DNA of 5,160 nucleotides. Source: Minisyncoccota bacterium. Its GTDB lineage: Bacteria; Patescibacteriota; Minisyncoccia; Phycocordibacterales; SBAW01. The DNA is taken from contig JAGVKC010000039.1 of assembly GCA_020050775.1 (NCBI GenBank), positions 1 to 5,160 on the forward strand, written 5' to 3'. The notes beneath the pieces are model-generated. The model searched no databases, had not been told where the DNA came from, and saw only the letters and a program-made list of their open reading frames with translations. Shown here piece after piece: positions 1-5,160 of the stretch (position 1 is the first letter of the stretch; every line of letters starts with the position of its first letter). A program made the translations under genes and the position numbers.

Positions 1-693
1 AGAACGATACACATCGAATTGAGGAAATCCTGTTACAACGGACTTTTCAAGAGTATAGTCACCCACCTCTGTTGCCTCTCCTTTGTTGTATTCATTGAAA
101 ACAAGTACCTTGTCTGCAAGAACTCGCGTAAAAGCCTTCGTCACCAAAACATCCCAACTTTTTACGGTAGTCACAGTTCGCACGCCACGTTTTTTTGCAG
201 TACGCAGAAGGCGCATATCTTCTGGAGAAAACATATTTGGTGCAAAAAGAAGACTTGGCAAATACTTTTCAAATAAATCATCTGCATACGGCTCTCCTGT
301 GTACCAATAGAAAAGACGGAGCATAGTTCTCCATACTCGTAGATGACCCAGTAGCCAGAGAGGAAGAGTTACAAAAAAAGTAACATACCGTTTTTGTGCC
401 CAATATTCTCGATAACGTCTAACTGTTACTGCGTGTGTGGGGATACTATTCCAGCTTATGTAATACCAAAGCGTCTCCAGACGAGAGCCTGCAGGCGGCA
501 GTAATTCAATCGAAACCTGAGTGGAGCCGAATTCTTCACGATAATACTCAATTCTATCCTCACCACGCACAAGCAGTACAAACTTATGACCGCTCGCAAG
601 AAGAGCTGGCCATACTCCTGTGCGCAATATCACTCTCTCTGTGTCTCCGTCGAATACGGAAATAAAAATGGTCTTCGTGTGGTTACTGTTCAT
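1..693 (-). CDS. GT-B-like transferase, distantly CDP-glycerol glycerophosphotransferase-like (partial, cut by left window edge)
   Basis: Translating the minus strand from ATG 691-693 gives 231 codons without a stop, so the gene continues beyond the left edge. The protein begins MNSNHTKTIFISVFDGDTER followed by LRTGVWPALLASGHKFVLLV (24-43), a Rossmann-like first strand and helix of a GT-B fold. Further on come TTVKSWDVLVTK (175-186), the strand ADKVLVFNEYNKGEA (193-207) and VVTGFPQFDVY (219-229). A K-S-W-D element, then a 'D-x-V-L-V-x-N-E' strand, then 'V-x-V-T-G-x-P-Q-F-D' is a pattern I associate with GT-B proteins often annotated as CDP-glycerol glycerophosphotransferase-like or UDP-GlcNAc-2-epimerase-like. 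The catalytic C-terminal half is mostly missing from the window, so donor and acceptor cannot be named. An aromatic and basic stretch at about 92-131 could be a membrane-association patch. The start overlaps the flippase stop by four bases (ATGA). The gene is more AT-rich than the genes to its right. I am sure it is coding, less sure of the exact family. Confidence 0.8.
   Translation of the reverse strand, partial: MNSNHTKTIFISVFDGDTERVILRTGVWPALLASGHKFVLLVRGEDRIEYYREEFGSTQVSIELLPPAGSRLETLWYYISWNSIPTHAVTVRRYREYWAQKRYVTFFVTLPLWLLGHLRVWRTMLRLFYWYTGEPYADDLFEKYLPSLLFAPNMFSPEDMRLLRTAKKRGVRTVTTVKSWDVLVTKAFTRVLADKVLVFNEYNKGEATEVGDYTLEKSVVTGFPQFDVYRS
690..693 (-). other. ATGA stop/start overlap: flippase to GT-B-like transferase
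   Basis: TGA (692-690) ends the flippase and ATG (693-691) opens the last gene. Upstream bases read a run of T and TTCACGTC, with no Shine-Dalgarno match. The overlap supports the start chosen for the partial gene, which cannot be judged by its stop. Confidence 0.8.
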
Positions 694-2072
694 GACGTGA
701 AGAAAAAACGCTTAGATATATCCAAGCCTTTGCGCGCAAGTCCAGATAAAAACTCTTCGTCCTTGTTGTCAGGATAGTATATGTCGCCCAGACGGAGGGA
801 AATACCCGAATATCGTCGTATATACCATGTGCTGAGCATGAAGGTGAGTATTGGGTTGAGTGCATACCAGCAGACAAAACCAAACAACCCTAGGGTGTGC
901 AGAAAAACGGGGAGCAACGGTAAGAGAATTGCAATAGGTATGACATTTACGACAAAAAACTCTTTCTGATGTTTATGTGCGTAGAACCATTCGGTAAGCA
1001 CAATACTACATGCAGTAAACGGAAGCATGAGTAAAAAAGCTGTGAAGATAGGAGTCGCAGATACATAGTTTGGAATTACTACAGGGAAGAGTACAGAGGC
1101 TGCAAACGCCACACCTAGTCCTCCTACCACATGAGCCCAGACCGTGTAACGCATGCCGCGCACTATCCACTCACCTACTCTGCCTGCATCCGAAACCAAC
1201 CGAGGAAGAATTGATCGAAATACATACTGTATTGGTATAAGCGAAGAAATCTGAGAGAGAAGCATGAGCGCGAGTGAAATCATACCGACCGTAGATATGC
1301 TTAGGAAGTAGCCTGTAATCCAAGGCCACAGGGAGCTATTAAGCGTTGAAGCGTAATCTTCTGCGATAGCCCATTTGCCGCGACCAAACAAAGCTTTTTT
1401 GAAACTATACTCGCTTATAGAAGTACGGTTAAAATTCTTTGCTATTGCTCGTATTACATACGGTGCATATATAAAGACTGGCACTATCACGGAAACTGTG
1501 TACGCAATAACTAGCCCGAGAAGTCCGAGCTTAGCCACAACCACAAGCGCAGCTACTCCGGCAAGATAAATGACGCTCGTAATATTTTTAAACAGCTGTG
1601 CGTGGAAAGGGCGCATCGAGGCCTGAAAAAATATTTGATATGTTTGCCGCGCACCAGCAAAGAGTAGTGTTGCCGCTAGTATATGCAGATACAACGTAAG
1701 GTTTATGCCTGAATACATACTAATAAGCGGAGCAGCAGCAAATAGTCCTATGGAAGCAAGGAAGGATGTAGCTGTAAAATATTGCGCGATGCGATACAAA
1801 AGACCACTAGCGGTGTTCATGCGCCCCTCTCCCATTTCTCTTGAAACATCAGCGGTAAACATGCCTGTCACGCCACTGAACCCGAGAAGGGCAAACGCTG
1901 TGAGCGCGCTCAATAGAAGTCTCCAAATACCGTAGTCGTACGGGGCAAGGTTTTGTAGAACAAAGAATGTAGATAGAAGCGAAAGAATTTTCAATACTAT
2001 GTCGCCTGAGGCTGTCACAAACATGCCCTCCAGGGCATATCTAAGAAAATTTGTTGGGCGGCCCTGGCTCAT
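690..2072 (-). CDS. Wzx-like polysaccharide flippase (MOP superfamily)
   Basis: A 460-residue polytopic membrane protein of the polysaccharide-transporter (Wzx/RfbX-like) branch of the MOP exporters. Such proteins move undecaprenyl-linked oligosaccharides from the inner to the outer face of the cytoplasmic membrane. Hydrophobic helices can be followed through most of its length, at about 25-40, 50-70, 97-118, 125-142, 163-180, 183-207, 250-285, 310-333, 340-360, 373-393 and 395-417. Several of these ranges may hold two helices, consistent with the 12-14 usual for the family. The N-terminal pattern (ASGDIVLKILSLLSTFFVLQ, then PYDYGIWRLLLS) and a charged loop after the second helix (ADVSREMGEGR, 74-84) are typical. 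It ends in a soluble tail of about 35 residues (DNKDEE, then ARKGLDISKR). The frame is open up to ATG 2108, but ATG 2070-2072 forms an ATGA overlap with the preceding stop and leaves out a 12-residue leader without family character, so I take 2072. A ribosome binding site is not evident. The stop TGA 690-692 overlaps the next start. Confidence 0.92.
   Translation of the reverse strand: MSQGRPTNFLRYALEGMFVTASGDIVLKILSLLSTFFVLQNLAPYDYGIWRLLLSALTAFALLGFSGVTGMFTADVSREMGEGRMNTASGLLYRIAQYFTATSFLASIGLFAAAPLISMYSGINLTLYLHILAATLLFAGARQTYQIFFQASMRPFHAQLFKNITSVIYLAGVAALVVVAKLGLLGLVIAYTVSVIVPVFIYAPYVIRAIAKNFNRTSISEYSFKKALFGRGKWAIAEDYASTLNSSLWPWITGYFLSISTVGMISLALMLLSQISSLIPIQYVFRSILPRLVSDAGRVGEWIVRGMRYTVWAHVVGGLGVAFAASVLFPVVIPNYVSATPIFTAFLLMLPFTACSIVLTEWFYAHKHQKEFFVVNVIPIAILLPLLPVFLHTLGLFGFVCWYALNPILTFMLSTWYIRRYSGISLRLGDIYYPDNKDEEFLSGLARKGLDISKRFFFTS
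2069..2072 (-). other. ATGA stop/start overlap: glycosyltransferase to flippase
   Basis: TGA (2071-2069) ends the GT4 glycosyltransferase and ATG (2072-2070) opens the flippase. The nearest purine-rich match, AAGGA, lies about 16 bases upstream, too far for normal use. Coupled re-initiation is the simplest reading. Confidence 0.8.
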
Positions 2073-3190
2073 ATAGAAGCAAGTATAGTCCTTGCTCGCG
2101 CATGCCACGTCAGAGTGTGTACCTTTTCTGCAGCTGCATGCACAAGGATCTCAGACTGTTTTGGGTGAGCTAGTATCTCCTCTACCGCCCTCACAAATGC
2201 GTTTTGGTCTCCTGAAGCAATAATATGAGCTTCTTTCTCGCTTACTACAGACCGGACAGTGGGAGCATCCGTGACAATGACAGGTCTGCGGGCTGCCATA
2301 TATTCAAAAAGTTTCATGGGGGATGTTTCATATTGTAAAAAGTCAGTATGAAGTTCGCTTGGCACATAGGCCAACATGTCACATGCTGCACACCACCGCT
2401 CCACATCTGTAACTCTCCCGTAGGCATGTACTCGCCCATTCAAACCACGCTGTGAGGTAAGCTGAGCAACTTCTTTTAACTCTGTAGGAGTTCCCCCTAC
2501 CAAGACCATATGAATATCGGAAGGCAGAGAGGGTAACACTGAGAGCATAAACTCAATACCTTTATCTATTCCGCCTGGCCGAAAACGGCCTATATAGCCT
2601 ATGAGCGTCGCATTCGTAGGGAGTGACAGTTCTTTGCGCAGTTCTTCCTTAGACTGCGCTACCTCGAAACGTAAAGCATCTACTGCATTGCCAAGCACCA
2701 CATGATGCGGATGAACCAAGGTGCTTCCTAGAGTACGAGTTCGCAGTCCTTCGGTCAGAAATATGAGTAAGTCAGCCCGGCGAAGCACTAGAGTGCGCAC
2801 CACACCGCTCTTCATTGTGGTATGAACTTCAACGGCAAGCTTGAAGTTGAAGAGTGGTTTCCATAGAGCTGCTACTGCAGCGAGCCGTGTGTCGTTTACA
2901 AAGAGAAGTGCATGAGCGCCGCGAAACTTTGGATTCAAGATAAGAAACAGAGGCAGCCACACGGTGTAATACGCGCTGCGCAATCGCAATGTGCGTACTA
3001 TAAAGGCCAACGGCCCTGCCGTTTCAGTGTGGGGCACGGTACCTAACTCGCGTGCTGCACGAGACACGACTAAGCGAAACGCTCCGGGCAAGAGTGCATT
3101 AAACTCTCGAGCCATGAGCAACGCATGGTGAGGATGGGCGTGCTGCGTTGGATATTCAAAACTGGTGAGGAAAAGGAGGTTCTTAATCAT
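2069..3190 (-). CDS. GT4-family (GT-B fold) glycosyltransferase
   Basis: A 373-residue retaining glycosyltransferase of the GT4 type. The N-terminal domain opens with MIKNLLFLTSFEYP and a histidine-rich loop (H17, H19, H21, H22). It continues through VNDTRLAA (98-105), EVHTTMKSG (121-129), the linker strand ADLLIFLTEGLR (139-150) and NAVD (168-171, in place of the common NGVD). The C-terminal domain has the hallmark GYIGRF (198-203), DKGIE (209-213) and VLVGG (229-233). It also has YGRV (257-260) and an EX7E motif, E288 to E296, in ETSPMKLFEYMAA. No signal peptide is seen, so it should act in the cytoplasm. The frame stays open upstream to an ATG at 3286. I chose ATG 3188-3190 because family homology begins there, the overlap with the carbamoyltransferase is then only 8 bases, and a weak GAGAAG lies about 10 bases upstream. 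The stop TGA 2069-2071 overlaps the flippase start. It probably extends the same lipid-linked oligosaccharide; the transferred sugar is unknown. Confidence 0.92.
   Translation of the reverse strand: MIKNLLFLTSFEYPTQHAHPHHALLMAREFNALLPGAFRLVVSRAARELGTVPHTETAGPLAFIVRTLRLRSAYYTVWLPLFLILNPKFRGAHALLFVNDTRLAAVAALWKPLFNFKLAVEVHTTMKSGVVRTLVLRRADLLIFLTEGLRTRTLGSTLVHPHHVVLGNAVDALRFEVAQSKEELRKELSLPTNATLIGYIGRFRPGGIDKGIEFMLSVLPSLPSDIHMVLVGGTPTELKEVAQLTSQRGLNGRVHAYGRVTDVERWCAACDMLAYVPSELHTDFLQYETSPMKLFEYMAARRPVIVTDAPTVRSVVSEKEAHIIASGDQNAFVRAVEEILAHPKQSEILVHAAAEKVHTLTWHARARTILASI
3183..3190 (-). other. 8-base overlap: carbamoyltransferase stop inside the next start region
   Basis: The minus strand reads ATGATTAA here. 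ATG (3190-3188) opens the GT4 glycosyltransferase, and TAA (3185-3183) closes the carbamoyltransferase in another frame. A weak GAGAAG about 10 bases upstream may help initiation. This overlap decides the start, against the in-frame ATG at 3286 which would overlap by 104 bases. Confidence 0.8.
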
Positions 3191-4850
3191 GCGCTGTATG
3201 CTTCTCAACGAGGAAATCCCCAATGGCGAGGACATCAAAACCAGTTGAGAAGAAGCAACGCAGTGCGTCCTGGGGCGTACACACAATCGGTTCTCCCTTA
3301 TCGTTGAATGACGTATTAACGACTACAGGGTGTCCTGTGCGCTTACCTACCTCCTTCATAAGATCGTAATAGCGCTTATTCTGCTCGGGACGAACAGTTT
3401 GTATGCGACTTGAGCCATCAACATGGGTTATAGCGGGAAGCACAGTGCGATACTCACTTTTTACATAGTAGGTTTGGAGCATGAACGGGCTTTCATTCAT
3501 TTTTTCTATCCCTTCGAAATACGTGGGCGCATCTTCTTCAGGCACCGATGGCGCGAACGGTCGCCACACTTCGCGATGCTTCACTTCTTCATTTATTTTA
3601 TCGTTCATGCCTGGAACTTGTGGGTTTGCAATGATGGATCGGTTTCCTAATGCGCGCGGCCCAAGTTCCATGCGTCCTTGGAACCACCCAACAATCTTTC
3701 CTTTTGCAATATATTCAGCGGTGTCCGACGCAATTGCATCTGAACGGCGATACGTTGCCTTCGCTTCTTTGAGTGCTTTTTCTATGTGCTCGTTCGTGAA
3801 CGAAGGACCCCAGTACGCATGGATAAACTCCACAAAATCTCCATCACCTACGCGATGCATAGCTTCCAAAGCGGCACCAAGCGCGATGCCTCCGTCGTTA
3901 CTTGCAGGTTGGATGAATATGCGGTCACAGAACTCTTGCTCAAGAAGGCGCGAGTTCGCATTGCAGTTAAGCGCTACGCCTCCCGCTAGTGCAAAACTCT
4001 TGAAGCCTGTGCGCAGATACGCATCGTGGCCCAGGTTTACGAACGCTTGTTCAAGCGCAAGCTGCAAACTTGCCGCGAGATCTTTGTGGTCCTGAGTAAG
4101 TGGTGCTTTTTCATCTTTGCGCTCATACACGCTGTAGAGCTTCGCAATATTGCGTCTGTCTATTGTCCAGCTAGAGAAACTTCTCACATCTAAAATCTGC
4201 GACATATCGAAACGTGGAGTCCCGTATGATGCAAGACCCATCGTCTTTCCTTCTGCATGGGAACCAAGCTTGAGAAAATTCGTCATCTGCGTGTACGCTT
4301 TGCCGATGGAGCGCCATGGACGGCGGTCAAGCCTTCGTGCAAACGGAATATGTGCGAGACGTGTAAGAATGCCTTTCTCGCCTTTATAAAGCGCTGCTGT
4401 TTCCGTTTCGCCAGCGCCATCCACCGTTAACACGTTCGCTTCAGGAAAACCCGCACAGCGATACGCGGTAGCCGCATGCGCAAGGTGGTGGTCAACATAC
4501 ATCACGCGTGCACCGGATGTCTTTACAAGATTTCGCACTCCCCAACGATAAATAAAAAAAGTGGTCGCGTACGCAAACATGGACCATGGATCAAGAAAAA
4601 AGAAGCCTCGTTTTACAATAGCCCATGGGTTATACCCTATCGCAATAACGTCGATGTCTTTAGCTTCGATGCCTGCCTCTTTCAGACAATACGCAATAGC
4701 CTGGTGCGGGAAACCCTTGGCGTGGCGGATGCGGTTGAAGCGCTCTTCTTCAGCGGTGGCTATGAGTGTGCCGTCCTTTATTAAAGCGGCAGCGGCATCG
4801 TGCTGGCCGGTCAGAATGCCGGCGACCTGATTTATACCGAGAATATTCAT
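3183..4850 (-). CDS. NodU/TobZ-family carbamoyltransferase
   Basis: Full-length (555 aa) O-carbamoyltransferase of the NodU/CmcH/TobZ family. Known members form carbamoyl-adenylate from carbamoyl phosphate and ATP, then pass the carbamoyl group to a hydroxyl, often on a sugar. The N-terminal Kae1/YrdC-like ATPase fold shows LGIN (4-7), HDAAAAL (17-23), EEERFNRIRH (34-43) and the metal-binding H-x3-H in DHHLAHA (H121, H125). It also shows TVDGAGE (142-148), GGVALNCN (290-297) and NDGGIALGAA (318-327). The C-terminal domain has GRMELGPRALGNRSI (392-406), WRPFAP (429-434), HVDGSSRIQTV (476-486) and NTSFNDKGEPIV (512-523). No key motif is missing and the length is typical. An aromatic-rich hydrophobic stretch lies at about 82-104. 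The start ATG 4848-4850 overlaps the upstream TGA (ATGA), with no good Shine-Dalgarno sequence. The stop is TAA 3183-3185. Lying between glycosyltransferases and a flippase, it most likely carbamoylates a sugar of a surface glycan; the exact acceptor cannot be read from the sequence. Confidence 0.95.
   Translation of the reverse strand: MNILGINQVAGILTGQHDAAAALIKDGTLIATAEEERFNRIRHAKGFPHQAIAYCLKEAGIEAKDIDVIAIGYNPWAIVKRGFFFLDPWSMFAYATTFFIYRWGVRNLVKTSGARVMYVDHHLAHAATAYRCAGFPEANVLTVDGAGETETAALYKGEKGILTRLAHIPFARRLDRRPWRSIGKAYTQMTNFLKLGSHAEGKTMGLASYGTPRFDMSQILDVRSFSSWTIDRRNIAKLYSVYERKDEKAPLTQDHKDLAASLQLALEQAFVNLGHDAYLRTGFKSFALAGGVALNCNANSRLLEQEFCDRIFIQPASNDGGIALGAALEAMHRVGDGDFVEFIHAYWGPSFTNEHIEKALKEAKATYRRSDAIASDTAEYIAKGKIVGWFQGRMELGPRALGNRSIIANPQVPGMNDKINEEVKHREVWRPFAPSVPEEDAPTYFEGIEKMNESPFMLQTYYVKSEYRTVLPAITHVDGSSRIQTVRPEQNKRYYDLMKEVGKRTGHPVVVNTSFNDKGEPIVCTPQDALRCFFSTGFDVLAIGDFLVEKHTAHD
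4847..4850 (-). other. ATGA stop/start overlap: glycosyltransferase to carbamoyltransferase
   Basis: On the minus strand the TGA that ends the upstream glycosyltransferase (4847-4849) shares bases with the ATG of the carbamoyltransferase (4848-4850). The 20 bases upstream of the start hold no clear Shine-Dalgarno sequence, so re-initiation by the terminating ribosome is the likely mode of translation. Confidence 0.85.
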
Positions 4851-5160
4851 GCAGGGTTAGTGTATCCACGGGTCCCTTCTTCGGCAAGCTGCTGCGTAAG
4901 ACGTTCTACAAGGACCGGAAGGGCATGGAGTTGCGCTTGCTGAAGGGTTTTTTCTTTGAGACGTACCTTATCCGATGCCTCTAGAGAAATGGTGGCGAGT
5001 ATCCTTTCTGCGAGAGATTCAGGATTTGCGTCGGCAAAAAACTCTTCACCAACAAGAGCTCTCCAATCTTCGCTTGACGCAATTGGCAAGGCGCCACAAG
5101 CAGCAGCCTCAAAAAGAGTTTTGTCGAACATACCCGAAGGTGAACAATTGACGAAAATCT
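4847..5160 (-). CDS. GT4-like glycosyltransferase, C-terminal part (partial, cut by right window edge)
   Basis: The reading frame is open to the right edge (first whole codon at 5158) and ends at TGA 4847-4849, giving 103 visible C-terminal residues. The segment reading VNCSPSGMFDKTLFEAAACG, followed by LPIAS, is the nucleotide-sugar-binding part of the second Rossmann domain in GT-B retaining glycosyltransferases (GT4-like); the conserved pattern is DK-x-x-x-EA-x-A-C-G. After it come an acidic segment and a basic, glutamine-rich helical tail, as is usual for the C-terminal helices of these enzymes. An internal ATG at 5131 is not the start, because the conserved motif begins upstream of it. 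The first glutamate of the classical EX7E motif is replaced by glycine, a variant I associate with this FDK-type subgroup. The protein presumably adds a sugar to a lipid-linked glycan at the cytoplasmic face; donor and acceptor are unknown. It overlaps the next gene by four bases. Confidence 0.85.
   Translation of the reverse strand, partial: IFVNCSPSGMFDKTLFEAAACGALPIASSEDWRALVGEEFFADANPESLAERILATISLEASDKVRLKEKTLQQAQLHALPVLVERLTQQLAEEGTRGYTNPA

Noticed and set aside
435..777. Plus-strand open frames of 63-76 codons.
   Set aside because: They are antisense to the left-edge transferase and the flippase C-terminus, both supported by motifs and by the ATGA junction.
2070..2108. ATG 2108 as flippase start.
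   Set aside because: It would add 12 residues with no family similarity and a 40-base overlap, whereas ATG 2072 gives the 4-base overlap seen at other junctions.
3174..3248. On the plus strand, AAGGAGGT followed eight bases later by ATG at 3189 and a 19-codon frame ending TGA 3248.
   Set aside because: It looks like an ideal ribosome binding site, but it lies antisense to the overlap of two well supported genes. The purine run is simply the complement of the Lys-Asn-Leu-Leu codons of the glycosyltransferase, and the peptide has no recognisable character.
3481..4095. Plus-strand open frame of 204 codons.
   Set aside because: It is wholly antisense to the carbamoyltransferase, whose conserved motifs run through the entire region. 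The translation is rich in Ser, Arg and Pro without domain signatures.
4847..5131. ATG 5131 as the start of a short 94-residue gene.
   Set aside because: The frame stays open to the window edge, and the glycosyltransferase motif (VNCSPSG) begins upstream of this methionine, so it is an internal codon.
1..5160. Search by eye for promoters, terminator hairpins, tRNA, CRISPR repeats or insertion-sequence ends.
   Set aside because: The window is continuously coding with overlapping genes. I saw no hairpin followed by a T-run in an intergenic position, no spaced direct repeats, and no terminal inverted repeats.

Overview
The window is one stretch of a surface-glycan biosynthesis operon. All genes lie on the minus strand, so transcription runs from the right edge to the left edge. 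Five genes cover essentially every base: three complete and two cut by the window edges. There is no intergenic gap and no visible promoter, terminator, RNA gene, mobile element or CRISPR array.

In order of transcription: (1) the C-terminal 103 codons of a GT4-like glycosyltransferase (about 5158-4847); (2) a complete 555-residue NodU/TobZ-type carbamoyltransferase (4850-3183); (3) a complete 373-residue GT4-type glycosyltransferase (3190-2069); (4) a complete 460-residue Wzx-like lipid-linked oligosaccharide flippase (2072-690); (5) the first 231 codons of a GT-B-like transferase, distantly resembling CDP-glycerol glycerophosphotransferases (693 to the left edge). Gene 5 has no stop in the window, so a simple ORF caller would miss it.

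Every junction overlaps: three are 4-base ATGA stop/start overlaps and one is an 8-base overlap. The starts lack convincing Shine-Dalgarno sequences, which points to strict translational coupling. Together the genes suggest that an oligosaccharide is built on a lipid carrier by glycosyltransferases, decorated with an O-carbamoyl group, and flipped across the cytoplasmic membrane by the Wzx-like protein. No polymerase, ligase, initiating transferase or sugar-nucleotide synthesis gene is in view, so it cannot be said whether the product is O-antigen, capsule, S-layer glycan or something else.

The organism is a bacterium (less likely an archaeon) using TGA as a stop. Base composition is moderate: about 50% GC in sampled lines on the right, about 42% over the leftmost 480 bases by hand count. 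Tight ATGA packing and weak ribosome binding sites would fit a small-genome lineage such as Patescibacteria, but this is only a guess. I see no wholly new system. The most notable point is an apparently intact carbamoyltransferase embedded in a flippase-type glycan operon.
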